Assembly: GCF_030817595.1 (NCBI RefSeq)
Contig: NZ_JAUSZN010000001.1
Location: 3,607,001 to 3,671,000 of the forward strand
Reading direction: 5' to 3'
DNA from: Neobacillus niacini
GTDB taxonomy: Bacteria > Bacillota > Bacilli > Bacillales > Cytobacillaceae
DNA: 64,000 nucleotides
Position 1 is the stretch's first letter. Each line of letters begins with the position of its first letter. The notes under the pieces are model-generated. The model did no database searches and was not told the DNA's origin. It saw only the letters and a program-made list of their open reading frames with translations. The translations under genes were made by a program, and so were the position numbers. Shown piece by piece: positions 17,799 through 27,675 of the stretch.

Positions 17799-19319
17799 TT
17801 AAATTTTAAATTGTTCAGATGTTCTTTTAAAAACAGTATCTAAATCGGAAGGTGAATCTTGAAATGCTCGTGGGTGTCTCCATTGAAGTTCTGGAATTGC
17901 CCAACCACGTCCTGTTTCTTCCAAACGTTTTACATACTTCTTTAGATCCTTTGCTTGCGCGTGGTATGGGCCACCTTCCTTTATAACAGTCCATAGAGGA
18001 TCTACATCAAAATCCATCGATTTCATCATATCGTCATGCCATTTGTTAAGAAGATATACTGCCTCTTTACAAACATCTGGCTTTAACCTTGCCAAGTTAT
18101 GTTGTTCATAAGGATCATTTTCAAGATCAAATAACATTTCATCATCAAACAAATGGAACCCGTCATGATAGGTACGAATGTATAACCAATTGTCAAAACG
18201 AACACTTCGTTGACACACATGAGCACATTGAGAAATGACCAAATAGTCTCTGCCGCACTCTTGGCCTTCTGTTAATACTGGAGCATAGCTTGATCCATCC
18301 CAGCTTGTTATTGGATCTTTTCCAAATAGTTCCGCAAGAGTTGGTAATAAATCGAGATGGTAATGTAAGCCATGATCGACATGCCCCTGGTTTCTTCCTG
18401 GCCAACGGATAATCATAGGAATCCGGCATGTAGCATTGTCAGCCGTCCCATGTTCACTATATATACCAAGTTCTCCAAGGTTTTCCCCATGGTCAGCTGT
18501 AATAATCACAATGAGGTCATCCATGACGCCTTGTTTAAGTAAAGCTTTGAATATTTGACCAATGTTTTCATCCATGTGACGTACACCGCAATCATATCCA
18601 TCGATCACTTGGCGTAAATCACTATAATCTGAAATTCCCCCTGGATAACGAGGATATTTTGGTGATGTTTGATTATCATACATATTCAATTCCTGTGCAC
18701 TGTGAGGTCCAACTTTTTTCTTATGACGCTCTAGTACATCTGGCGTAATCCAATCGGGAAGAGGTTCATTTTCAAATGGATTGCCAAAATCTTTTGGAGC
18801 TCGGTACGGTGTATGTGGGTCCCAATAATTCACATACAACATCCAATTATCCTTTTTGGCATTGTCCTCTACCCACTTTAAAACAGTTGGAGTCACTTCT
18901 TCAGCTGATTCCATTCCGCTACTTCCTGTATTATGCATTTCATTGAATCCAGCATAGAAAGTCCAAGCCGAATGTCTTTCAGGAAATGGACTTACGAGTG
19001 CTGTTTTAAACCCTGCTGATCGCATGAAAGCTGGAAAATTTTCAGTGGTATGACGATCATTGAACGAACGACTTGCCCCTTCCTGTCGAACGTATCCCGC
19101 TGTTCCCCCATGCCCAACCGCACCAGTGTGAATACCGGTACGCCCTGTCATTAACGCACTCCGTGAAGGAAAGCATGGGGCATCGGAAGTATAGTAATTT
19201 GTAAACCGAACACCCTCATTGGCGATTTTATCAATATTTGGTGACGTGTTACGACTATATCCATAACATCCCAAATGATCAGGTCGTAATGAATCTAAAT
19301 CTAATATAAGCATTCTCAT
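17799..19319 (-). CDS. Type I Cys-type sulfatase
   Basis: 506 residues. The activation motif is CFPSR with Cys49, which would be converted to formylglycine. Metal and substrate positions are visible in ILDLDSLRPDHLG at the start, TADHGENLG with the conserved DHG, and SEHGTADN. The C-terminal subdomain has FDLENDPYEQHNLA. There is no signal peptide, so it must act on imported sulfated sugars in the cytoplasm. It is the last gene of its row, 34 bases after the formylglycine-generating enzyme gene. The exact sulfate ester (for instance 6-O or 3-O on galactose, N-acetylglucosamine or fucose) cannot be told by eye. Confidence 0.93.
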   Translation of the reverse strand: MRMLILDLDSLRPDHLGCYGYSRNTSPNIDKIANEGVRFTNYYTSDAPCFPSRSALMTGRTGIHTGAVGHGGTAGYVRQEGASRSFNDRHTTENFPAFMRSAGFKTALVSPFPERHSAWTFYAGFNEMHNTGSSGMESAEEVTPTVLKWVEDNAKKDNWMLYVNYWDPHTPYRAPKDFGNPFENEPLPDWITPDVLERHKKKVGPHSAQELNMYDNQTSPKYPRYPGGISDYSDLRQVIDGYDCGVRHMDENIGQIFKALLKQGVMDDLIVIITADHGENLGELGIYSEHGTADNATCRIPMIIRWPGRNQGHVDHGLHYHLDLLPTLAELFGKDPITSWDGSSYAPVLTEGQECGRDYLVISQCAHVCQRSVRFDNWLYIRTYHDGFHLFDDEMLFDLENDPYEQHNLARLKPDVCKEAVYLLNKWHDDMMKSMDFDVDPLWTVIKEGGPYHAQAKDLKKYVKRLEETGRGWAIPELQWRHPRAFQDSPSDLDTVFKRTSEQFKI

Positions 19320-19353
19320 TGCGAAAACCTCTTTCCCCTAAAATGTTTTAAAT

Positions 19354-20346
19354 TCATGCATCCGTTGCACAACGAAACCCAATATTTCCTGTTGAACTAT
19401 CAGGCGTATTAGAACTGCGAGCAGCCACACGATAGCGATTACAATAAGATTTATGACATAGATGTGACCCACCACGTGTTACTCTTGTGTTACCATTTGC
19501 TGGTCCTTTCGGATTTTCACTGGTACCCTCCTTATGATAGGTCGGGCAGAACCAATCCGAACACCATTCCCAAACATTTCCGGAAACATTGTACAGACCA
19601 TAGTCATTGGCAGGAAAGGACTTTGCTGGAGCAGTACCTAAATACCCATCCTTACCCGTATTTTTAGTTGGAAATGTTCCTTGCCAAATGTTACACATAT
19701 GTTCACCACCAGGAGTCAACCGGTCCCCCCAAGGATACCTTTTTTGGACTAGACCACCACGGGCAGCATATTCCCATTCCGCCTCGGTTAGTAACCGCTT
19801 TCCAGACCAGTTGCAATAGGCCATAGCATCATTCCAGGATACATGGACAACTGGATGATCCATTCGATCTTTAATATCTGAATCAGGGCCTTCAGGTTTT
19901 TTCCAAAACGCCCCTTTAACTGCCCACCACCAGGGGGCATTCTGAACCACTTCCGTCACCGTTTTTGCGACTTCTTCTGAAACAAAACCGTTAAACACAA
20001 AAGACCATCCAAATAGTTCGGCTTCTGTTTTGTAGCCCGTATCAGAGACAAATTCCATAAACTCTGAATTCGAAACGGTACACGGATCAATATAGAACGG
20101 ATTAACCTTTACATTTCTAACAGGACCTTCACCGTCTTTAGGAAAGCCTTCATTGCTATCCGTTCCCATTAAAAATTCACCACCAGAGAGATAAATCATT
20201 CCATTAGTCACAGGTTTATCACTCTTTATTTTTGCATTATAGATTTGTTTACCCTCATGTTCAGGTAACTTTGGTCTGCTCGCACAACAACAAGTTTTAT
20301 TCTCATGAGACATAGATTCTCTACTATTTTCGAATTCCATTCTCAT
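19354..20346 (-). CDS. Formylglycine-generating enzyme (SUMF1/FGE family)
   Basis: 330 residues from the ATG at 20346, two bases after the upstream stop; no strong binding site, so translational coupling is likely. The FGE domain spans about residues 45-328: MIYLSGGEFLMGTD, DPCTVSNSEFMEFV, HPVVHVSWNDAMAYCNW, LLTEAEWEYAARGG, NVSGNVWEWCSDWF and RGGSHLCHKSYCNRYR. Cys297 and Cys302 have the five-residue spacing of the copper-binding pair of true FGEs, so this is an oxygen-dependent sulfatase-activating enzyme rather than a generic SUMF-like protein. An N-terminal CCCASRP stretch is typical of bacterial members. It presumably activates the sulfatase encoded next. Confidence 0.93.
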   Translation of the reverse strand: MRMEFENSRESMSHENKTCCCASRPKLPEHEGKQIYNAKIKSDKPVTNGMIYLSGGEFLMGTDSNEGFPKDGEGPVRNVKVNPFYIDPCTVSNSEFMEFVSDTGYKTEAELFGWSFVFNGFVSEEVAKTVTEVVQNAPWWWAVKGAFWKKPEGPDSDIKDRMDHPVVHVSWNDAMAYCNWSGKRLLTEAEWEYAARGGLVQKRYPWGDRLTPGGEHMCNIWQGTFPTKNTGKDGYLGTAPAKSFPANDYGLYNVSGNVWEWCSDWFCPTYHKEGTSENPKGPANGNTRVTRGGSHLCHKSYCNRYRVAARSSNTPDSSTGNIGFRCATDA

Positions 20347-20348
20347 TA

Positions 20349-22013
20349 CTACACTTTTGAGCAAGCCCATTTTTTGATTTCTCTGTTGATCTGCTCTCTT
20401 TTCTGAACATACCAATCAGCATCCAGCGGGTATTCATTAAAAGTAATTTCCTGCTCCAGTTTTTCCTCCAATAGCTCAATTACATTGTCTCTACCAATAT
20501 AGCCTTCTAGCAAACACAATGCCCTTACGTCTTGAAGGGCTTCATATAAAACCTCAAGTCTAATCGACTCAATCGGACCGTTTTCTCCTGGATAGACTAC
20601 GAACGCATCTCCGGAAGGAAATGAATAATTGGCATCCGTATTTTTAAATGGGTCAATCGGCTTTTTTGAAAATTGCGAGTACCAAAAGTTATATCCCCAA
20701 TGAAGAAAGCCCGCTAAATTATACTTATACAATTGTATCCCATGTACACGGTTGCGAAAGGATGGCATCGAGAAGAAACGATTAGAAACCTTTTTGTATT
20801 GCCCGCAGCAATAATAAGTCCAGAGATTTTTCACTCCATGTTCCAAAAAGGGTTCAATGTAATTATTCGCAGGAATTGGGTTTTTCACGATTCCCTTTTC
20901 ATAAAATTGATAATCTGAAAGGGCGTCAATGATTGGAAATTCATTTAAATACTGCTGAATGAGTTCACTTGCTTTTTGATAAGACTCTAAATCTCTCAGA
21001 TTCGGTTCATCTGATACATGGAAATAACTTTGATGTTCCAACTGATGCTGTCGAATAAACTTGACCAGCTCCGGTAAGAATTGTCCAAGGAATTGACGAT
21101 ACACTTCGCCCGCGGCATCCGTCTCCCAGCCAAACAATCGTTTATACTCGCCATGATCATTGCCCATTATTTTCGGAGCATGCTTTGCCCCCCACTGTGT
21201 AAACAGGTGTGAGAATTCAAAATACTCGACGCCCTGATTTCTACAAAGCTCGATCCACCTCTTGAGTTTTTCAAAGTTGAAGCGGTAGTGCTGCCCTGAC
21301 TTTTCTACTTCAACAAGCTGAACGGTTGGACGTTCACCGCCCACCTCGGTATCTAAAGGAGGCGTAAATAATGGAGTTAGAATCATGTTGATGCCATGAT
21401 TTACTGCCGTTTTAACGAATTGGCCAATCAGTTCCCAATGTTCTTCACTGAAGACTTCCACATCGTAATGTGTGGCAATACAGTCAGTATGGAACCACTG
21501 CGTATGAATCAATGTTTGCTCAGGGAGTTTCGCGGGAATAATCTCTAGTTCATAAATCTCCTCTCCAAGAACATCACCATTGTCCGTTTCAAATACTATC
21601 TTAATATCATGGATACCAAAAACTGCAGCTTCATCAACGTTTACGGTAACCCAAATAGAACGCCATTGGCCTGGAAACACAGTAACTCCTTCTATCTCAT
21701 CAATCGGATAAAGCGGATCAGGATAAAGTCCAGGTGTTGATCTTAGTATGATATCATCATGGTCGGGATACGTTGGCAGCTCTGAAGGAACTAACCCAGC
21801 AGACCGGACGGTAATATTTTCGTTCATATCCGAGGATACCCTTACTCGAATATGTTTCATTAATTGGTTGCCTTTGTAGGCAACCTGGAAGGAATAAGTT
21901 TCCTGTAACAAGGCTGAGCCTGAATTGACAGGTTTTTCAGTTAACTCGACATCCGGAAACACCTTCGTTAACGAGCTTAAACTTCTTGACGTAAAAGCTT
22001 GACTAATATCCAT
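20349..22013 (-). CDS. DUF4091 domain protein, putative glycoside hydrolase, copy 1
   Basis: 554 residues. I start at the ATG 22011-22013 because GAGGAG is correctly spaced; a GTG three codons earlier sits on top of it. An N-terminal beta-sandwich (to about residue 165) precedes a TIM-barrel-like part with WFHTDCIATHYDVEVF, FEFSHLFTQWGAKHAPK and HVSDEP, and a C-terminal DUF4091 segment with GFLHWGYNFWY and YPGENGPIESIR. The acidic residues in SDEP are candidate catalytic positions. The enzyme activity is unknown. It lies immediately upstream of the FGE and sulfatase genes. A close paralogue (47066-48727) pairs with GH35. It has no signal peptide. Confidence 0.85.
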   Translation of the reverse strand: MDISQAFTSRSLSSLTKVFPDVELTEKPVNSGSALLQETYSFQVAYKGNQLMKHIRVRVSSDMNENITVRSAGLVPSELPTYPDHDDIILRSTPGLYPDPLYPIDEIEGVTVFPGQWRSIWVTVNVDEAAVFGIHDIKIVFETDNGDVLGEEIYELEIIPAKLPEQTLIHTQWFHTDCIATHYDVEVFSEEHWELIGQFVKTAVNHGINMILTPLFTPPLDTEVGGERPTVQLVEVEKSGQHYRFNFEKLKRWIELCRNQGVEYFEFSHLFTQWGAKHAPKIMGNDHGEYKRLFGWETDAAGEVYRQFLGQFLPELVKFIRQHQLEHQSYFHVSDEPNLRDLESYQKASELIQQYLNEFPIIDALSDYQFYEKGIVKNPIPANNYIEPFLEHGVKNLWTYYCCGQYKKVSNRFFSMPSFRNRVHGIQLYKYNLAGFLHWGYNFWYSQFSKKPIDPFKNTDANYSFPSGDAFVVYPGENGPIESIRLEVLYEALQDVRALCLLEGYIGRDNVIELLEEKLEQEITFNEYPLDADWYVQKREQINREIKKWACSKV

Positions 22014-22040
22014 CTTAAACACTCCTCACTTTTTTAGAAC

Positions 22041-24332
22041 CTAGCCAATCTCCAGAATGGCTTTTAAATAGTTGACAGGATTTCCAACTTCTATTTCAAA
22101 ATATCCCTTCTCAAGCTCGTATTTATTTTGGCTGCTAAATACTTGTAATTCTTCCGCCGCTAATTCCAATATCACTTCTTTGGTTTCTCCGGCAGCAATC
22201 CATACCTTCTTGAATCCTTTTAGTTCCTTCACTCTTCTTGTTATACTAGAGCACTTTCCTTTTACGTAGAGCTGAATAACATCGAAGCCATCGTGATCCC
22301 CGCTATTCGTGACATCAACGATTATTTTGAACTTTTCACCTGCTAACAGTTTGTCCGATTGGATTGTTTGATCGGAGAATCGAAGGTTTTCATATTTGAA
22401 CTCAGTATAAGAAAGTCCAAATCCAAATGGGAATAATGCCTTTCCAGACATATCAAAATAGTCTTTCTTAAATCCCCCCTCCTTGTGATTATAAAAAACA
22501 GGGAGCTGCATGGAAGACCTTGGGATCGAAACAGGTAGTTTCCCACTTGGATTGACATGTCCAAATAACACCTCTGCAATGGCCTGTCCGCCCATTTGGC
22601 CGGGATACCAAGCACTTAAGATTGCCGGAGCATGTTCTGCTATCCATGGAATGGCATGGGGTCGTCCCTGTATCAGGACCACAACGGTTGGTGTTCCGGT
22701 TTTCATGATTTCCTGTAGCAATTGCAGCTGATGACCACCCAACTCTAAGTCAGCTACGTCCACATTTTCACCGCAATCCATTTCCTCTTCCCCAGATGTA
22801 TGGACTACAGCTCCGTTTAGGTCAAATTGGGTGTCGAAATTCCTTGCACTTGAACCCCCTAAAACCACGATCGCCACATCGGAACTGCCAGCGAGTCGAA
22901 CGGCCTTCTCGATTCCTTCCGTATCAAGGGAACGAATACCGCAGCCTTTTTCATAAGCAACTTCTGCCTCCCCTGCTAGAGTGGTGATCCCCTGAAGAAC
23001 CGTAATGACTTTGTCCTCATGTTGGAACGGCGTATAATCGCCAAGCTGATTATAGATGGCATCGGCATTTGGACCAATGACAGAAATTTTTTTAGTATCC
23101 TTATTTAACGGGAGAATTCCTTCATTTTTTAACAATACGATTGATTGCCGGGCAGATTCTAGATTGATTTTGTCTCTTGGCTCCTTATTTTGGGAAGATT
23201 TGGCTTCTACAAAAGGATGATCAAACAATCTCATTTTGAACTTAAGCGTCAAAACCCTTCTTACCGCCTCATTAAGCTTTTCTTCACGAACAAAACCTTC
23301 CTCAACCGCCTTTTCCAATCTGGTATACACATTATCCCAGAGGCTTATATCTACTCCGCTTTCAAGCGCTAATGCTGCAGCCTTTTCCTGGCTTTGAGTT
23401 AAATGGACCAAAAGGTCTAGAGCGCAGCCATCTGCCATAACAGCCCCCTTAAACCCTAGCTCCTCTCGTAGAATTTGATTGAGAAGATAGCCATTGGCAT
23501 GGCATGGGATTCCGTCAATTTCATTATAGGCCGCCATACAAGCAATGGCTCCTGATTTAATAGCTGAGATCATCGGCGGCAGATGAATTTCCCTTAGTTC
23601 TCTTTCACCTATCGAGGCTGGAGCAGCATTATGGCCCCCTGTTCCATTTCCTTGTGCAGCAAAATGTTTTAATACCGCAATCATTTTACCTTCTGGAATG
23701 AAATCGCTTGCTTCGCCCTGCATCCCTTTTATAACGGCTTCGGTTAACCGGGCAGCAAGATAAGGATCCTCACTGAAGCATTCCTCTGATCTCCCCCATC
23801 TAGGGTCGCGCAGGATGTCAAGTGTCGATACGAGTGCCAAATGAGCTCCTTTTGCCCGTACTTGCCCCGCAACAGCAGACATCAGATCTTCATGTAAATC
23901 CGGGTTCCAAGTGGCTCCCACTCCTAAATTAACGGGAGTAATCAGGCTGTCCAGCCCCTGATGACCGTGAGAACATTCTTCTGAAAGCAGTACGGGAATC
24001 CCTAATCTGGTATGGTCCCTTATATATTGTTGAATCATATTGGCAACTTCTGCACTTTCGTTTTCAGGAATACCATTTTCATGGTGAATCCCTGACCATG
24101 GGTCTGAACGAAACAGGCCATAAAGAACCCCGATTCCATCGCCGAAACGGACATGTTCTTTAAATTTTCCCGTCAATTCATACCCCGTTTCCGTTTTTCT
24201 AAAAGCCTCCCAGCCATACATCCTCTGGTTCACCTGGCCTGCCTTTTCCTTTAAGGTCATTTTTGCCAGTAATGTTTCCACCCGATCAGATATCGTCTCT
24301 ATTTCGTTATATGAATCTACCATTTTTTTCAT
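22041..24332 (-). CDS. Glycoside hydrolase family 3 enzyme
   Basis: 763 residues, with the usual GH3 layout: N-terminal barrel (to about residue 340) with GVGATWNPDL, DPRWGRSEECFSEDPYL, AVLKHFAAQGNGTGGHN and GFKGAVMADG, whose Asp is the expected nucleophile; then the alpha/beta sandwich with SVIGPNADAIYNQLGDYTP; then a C-terminal fibronectin-like domain. No signal peptide, so it is cytoplasmic. GH3 members release terminal beta-linked glucose, xylose or N-acetylglucosamine, and which of these applies is unclear. It lies between the GH38 and DUF4091 genes. A hairpin at 24375-24423 separates it from GH38. Confidence 0.92.
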   Translation of the reverse strand: MKKMVDSYNEIETISDRVETLLAKMTLKEKAGQVNQRMYGWEAFRKTETGYELTGKFKEHVRFGDGIGVLYGLFRSDPWSGIHHENGIPENESAEVANMIQQYIRDHTRLGIPVLLSEECSHGHQGLDSLITPVNLGVGATWNPDLHEDLMSAVAGQVRAKGAHLALVSTLDILRDPRWGRSEECFSEDPYLAARLTEAVIKGMQGEASDFIPEGKMIAVLKHFAAQGNGTGGHNAAPASIGERELREIHLPPMISAIKSGAIACMAAYNEIDGIPCHANGYLLNQILREELGFKGAVMADGCALDLLVHLTQSQEKAAALALESGVDISLWDNVYTRLEKAVEEGFVREEKLNEAVRRVLTLKFKMRLFDHPFVEAKSSQNKEPRDKINLESARQSIVLLKNEGILPLNKDTKKISVIGPNADAIYNQLGDYTPFQHEDKVITVLQGITTLAGEAEVAYEKGCGIRSLDTEGIEKAVRLAGSSDVAIVVLGGSSARNFDTQFDLNGAVVHTSGEEEMDCGENVDVADLELGGHQLQLLQEIMKTGTPTVVVLIQGRPHAIPWIAEHAPAILSAWYPGQMGGQAIAEVLFGHVNPSGKLPVSIPRSSMQLPVFYNHKEGGFKKDYFDMSGKALFPFGFGLSYTEFKYENLRFSDQTIQSDKLLAGEKFKIIVDVTNSGDHDGFDVIQLYVKGKCSSITRRVKELKGFKKVWIAAGETKEVILELAAEELQVFSSQNKYELEKGYFEIEVGNPVNYLKAILEIG

Positions 24333-24374
24333 CGCACTCTGACTCCAGTCATTTTTTTGATTAAAAACGGAGTG

Positions 24375-24423
24375 CTGCCCCAGGTAAATTAGTTTTTCAA
24401 CCGTAACGACTTACGGGGCAGCT
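24375..24423 (-). other. Hairpin between GH38 and GH3 genes
   Basis: GC-rich arms GCTGCCCC (24375-24382) and GGGGCAGC (24416-24423) with extra pairing inside. There is no directly adjoining T-tract on the minus strand, so it is a weak terminator or an mRNA-stabilising element within the gene row. Confidence 0.5.
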
Positions 24424-24447
24424 GAAACAATGTATCTATTTCAGTTG

Positions 24448-27400
24448 TTATTGGATGGTTACTAAAATTGTTTTCACTTCAAATGGCTTAAGATAGGAGA
24501 ATAGTTTGTTCCCTTGGACTGGGACAACCGCCTGTCTCTCCTCTAACAAATTCGTTTCATCTGCAGAATGAACTAGCTTAGCCAATTTTAGTTGCATTTC
24601 TTCTCTGCCGCCGCTTGATTCATACATTCTAAGCGTGAGCCCCGTGCCATCCTCAGAGATTTTCACAGTATCAAGAATGACATGTTTGGACCTGGTCTCA
24701 ATAAAGGAATTCGAACTTGGAAGATTCCCTTGGTGGGAGGAAGTGCTGACGACAACGACAGGGTGATTCAACTCATACCCCCGCTTCACCACTTCCGCCT
24801 CTCTCCAATCTCCTTCATGTGGTAAAAGAGAGTAAGTAAATTCGTGATGCCCCAGGTCCGCCCCCGGGTCTGGCCATTTCGGTGCCCGTAACAAAGAGAG
24901 CCGCAGTACGTTTTTCTTCACGTCATATCCATACTTGCAATCATTCAACAAACTAACACCATAGCCCGCTTCCGAGAGGTCACAAAAGCGGTGACCGCAA
25001 ACTTCAAACTGTGCCTTTTCCCAACTAGTATTGGTGTGGGTTGCTCTTCCCACCGATCCGAATGGAATTTCAAACGTTGCTTTATTACTTACTACATCGA
25101 CAGGGAAGGCAACTTTTAAAAGTTTATGCTGCTCCTGCCAATCGACTTTCGTTTGGAAATCGATTCGTTTACTGTGATGGTATAGAATCATTTCTTGTTC
25201 GATAACGGATTCTGCCAGCTGCCATTTAAAACGAATCACGTCCTTCGTCTCTCCTTTTTGAATACCTTGCTCTAAAAGGACCACCGTTTCAGCAGGCTGG
25301 TCTTCAAATTTAGGGTCAATATCCCATGCATCCCAGTAGAGCGGGCGGTCATGGAATAATTGAAACTGATTGGCAGCCGCACCCTTACGCAAGACATCAC
25401 GTTGGGCCAACTTGTCATACAGGTGGGAAATTTCCCCCTTTTGATTCCATTTCACTAAATAATACTCTGTTTCCCACTCGTGATTGATTTCCTCTTGATC
25501 TTGGATAAGCTGTTTCCTCATATTTTTCAACCATACCGTCGTGTATCCCATTTCTGGAATGTTGGGAACATAAACAGATAATTCTAGTTGGCCATTTTCC
25601 AATGGAATGATGTCCGTTGAAAGGACATCACCATCCTGATTCACAGCTACCTTTCCTGCTAATTCAGCCCCGCCAACAATCCTAACCGTTTCAGACCGCT
25701 TCCAGGATAAACTATTAAACAGGATAACCGGATCCCCACCACCTTCCGTGTCAACTTGCTTTTCTAAAGAACGTAAGGCACCCTGTTTCACATTTTCGCC
25801 AAATTCAAAAATTTTATTGTAATCTGATTCAGACTTTACATACACTTCGGGAATAGAAGACCCCGGAATAATATCATGAAATTGGTTTAAAAGAAGTAAT
25901 TTCCACCCTTCTTCCAATGAGTGGAGAAGGTTTGTGCCTGCAAAATTTGAAGCTATACTGCTCCAAATTTCTGCCTCGCGGTAAAGAACTTCCGCTTTAC
26001 GATTCCATTTCTTATTCCTTGCATGTGTCGTATAAGTTCCCCGATGTAGCTCTAAATACATATCCCCGACCCATGTAGGCAAATGAGGATCAGCTTGGCC
26101 AATGCCATCGAAGAATTCGTGTGCTGTACTATTCATGACTGCCGGCAGACCGGGAAGGGAAGCGGAACGATCTACATAGTCAATCATTTCCTGTGTGACT
26201 CCACCACCACCATCCCCATGTCCATATAGAAGCATTTGTTTGGGATAGTCATTCTTTTGCTTAAAACTATTCCAGTGATTCCCGATTTCTTTAGGATGAG
26301 TATATTCATTCAGTCCATGATTCAAATAGGAAAGAACCTGCGTCCCGTCGATGCCTTCCCAATAAAATAAATCATAAGGAAATGGATTCGTATCATTCCA
26401 ATTCATTTTCGTTGTCATGAAGTAATCCAATCCGGCTTTCTTTAACAATTGCGGCAGCGATGCACAATACCCAAATGTATCCGGAAGCCACTCAATTCTT
26501 GGTTGAAGGCCGAACTCATCCTGATAAAATTTCATGCCATATAATAGCTGGCGTACTAATGATTCTCCGGAAGGCATATTTAAATCTGGTTCCACCCACA
26601 TGCCTCCGACTACTTCCCAACGACCGTCAGCAATATGTTTTTTAACCCTCTGATAGATTTCAGGGTAATGCTCTTTTACAAAAGCGTAAGCTTGCGGCTG
26701 GCTCTGGGCATAGGTAAAGTTTGGATTTTCATCAAGCAAAGTGCTCATCGTAGAGAAGGTTCGGCTGCACTTGCGAACGGCTTCCTTCACCGGCCAAAGC
26801 CAAGCTAAATCAATATGGGACTGGCCGACCATTACTATCTGTCCCTGCGAATTTCCCGCTAAATCTGTTAGCTTCGTCTTTAAGTTGTCTTCTATCTCAG
26901 CAACCCATGATTGATCTGTTAAGGCCACCGGTTTTTCAGAAAGCATCTTGTGATGCACCTCTGTCAATTCCGCAATAATTTTGTATTTTTCCAAGTCACC
27001 TTCCGGAAGCAGCCTGGCGGCTTCATAGTAACATTTCACGGTTGCCAAAAGACTTTGGAGAGCTATATTCGGCATGTCTATTCGCCCTTTTAGAAAGGTA
27101 AGGGGAGGCGGGTCAAATTCTGCTGGTTCATTTTGATAATTTAACTTATCGACTGATTGGGCAGCAGGATTAAATAATTCAATTTTTATATGAATTTTTT
27201 CCTTCCCCCGGACATTCTCTGGAAAAGGCACATAACTTCGGTTCCGGTCAATTCCATGATAGGCCTGTCCATCTAAAGAAACTAACCCCTCATGGTTTGT
27301 TGGACGCCCCTTTGCTCCAACTTGAAAGGTTAATCCAAATGGCCGATTTCTCCATTCTTCTGGTATAGACACTTCTTTTTCTAGAAACATCGTGGTTCCT

Positions 27401-27570
27401 GAATTGATTAACCAGTCCCCTTCATTAACAAGGCTGGTTTCTTCAGATTCAAATTCATACTTTATGGGCTCCACGTAAAAACCACGTATTGCACTCCAAT
27501 CGGAGATCTGAATAGACTTTAAGATTTGGTGATTTATTAAATATTGAATCAATCGTTGGATTCTCTGCAA
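24448..27570 (-). CDS. Alpha-mannosidase, GH38
   Basis: 1040 residues, normal for bacterial GH38. After an N-terminal extension, the catalytic domain has VGQSHIDLAWLWP (zinc-binding His and Asp near residue 255), EWLPDTFGYCASLPQLL (the Asp of PDTFGY is the expected nucleophile), YGHGDGGGG and NQFHDIIPGSS. The C-terminal half is beta-rich. The start is TTG with GGAGGG 8 bases upstream. It has no signal peptide. It would remove alpha-mannose from imported N-glycan-like oligosaccharides. It lies 105 bases from the GH29 gene upstream, with a terminator in between. Confidence 0.93.
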   Translation of the reverse strand: MQRIQRLIQYLINHQILKSIQISDWSAIRGFYVEPIKYEFESEETSLVNEGDWLINSGTTMFLEKEVSIPEEWRNRPFGLTFQVGAKGRPTNHEGLVSLDGQAYHGIDRNRSYVPFPENVRGKEKIHIKIELFNPAAQSVDKLNYQNEPAEFDPPPLTFLKGRIDMPNIALQSLLATVKCYYEAARLLPEGDLEKYKIIAELTEVHHKMLSEKPVALTDQSWVAEIEDNLKTKLTDLAGNSQGQIVMVGQSHIDLAWLWPVKEAVRKCSRTFSTMSTLLDENPNFTYAQSQPQAYAFVKEHYPEIYQRVKKHIADGRWEVVGGMWVEPDLNMPSGESLVRQLLYGMKFYQDEFGLQPRIEWLPDTFGYCASLPQLLKKAGLDYFMTTKMNWNDTNPFPYDLFYWEGIDGTQVLSYLNHGLNEYTHPKEIGNHWNSFKQKNDYPKQMLLYGHGDGGGGVTQEMIDYVDRSASLPGLPAVMNSTAHEFFDGIGQADPHLPTWVGDMYLELHRGTYTTHARNKKWNRKAEVLYREAEIWSSIASNFAGTNLLHSLEEGWKLLLLNQFHDIIPGSSIPEVYVKSESDYNKIFEFGENVKQGALRSLEKQVDTEGGGDPVILFNSLSWKRSETVRIVGGAELAGKVAVNQDGDVLSTDIIPLENGQLELSVYVPNIPEMGYTTVWLKNMRKQLIQDQEEINHEWETEYYLVKWNQKGEISHLYDKLAQRDVLRKGAAANQFQLFHDRPLYWDAWDIDPKFEDQPAETVVLLEQGIQKGETKDVIRFKWQLAESVIEQEMILYHHSKRIDFQTKVDWQEQHKLLKVAFPVDVVSNKATFEIPFGSVGRATHTNTSWEKAQFEVCGHRFCDLSEAGYGVSLLNDCKYGYDVKKNVLRLSLLRAPKWPDPGADLGHHEFTYSLLPHEGDWREAEVVKRGYELNHPVVVVSTSSHQGNLPSSNSFIETRSKHVILDTVKISEDGTGLTLRMYESSGGREEMQLKLAKLVHSADETNLLEERQAVVPVQGNKLFSYLKPFEVKTILVTIQ

Positions 27571-27612
27571 AATGTATCCCTCCAGGCTATTAAGCTCTTA
27601 AGCTCTTAAACT

Positions 27613-27656
27613 TAAAAAAAAGAGTATGGCAGATAGGCTCAGGTATCTACCATACT
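27613..27656 (-). terminator. Terminator inside the long gene row (after fucosidase 2)
   Basis: Hairpin with AGTATGG/CCATACT arms (27623-27656) followed on the minus strand by CTTTTTTTT, a good Rho-independent terminator. It lies 20 bases past the GH29 stop and only 43 bases before the GH38 start, leaving little room for a separate promoter. Expression of the GH38-to-sulfatase part would therefore depend on read-through or a promoter overlapping the hairpin. Confidence 0.78.
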
Positions 27657-27675
27657 TCAATCATAAGAGACATTT

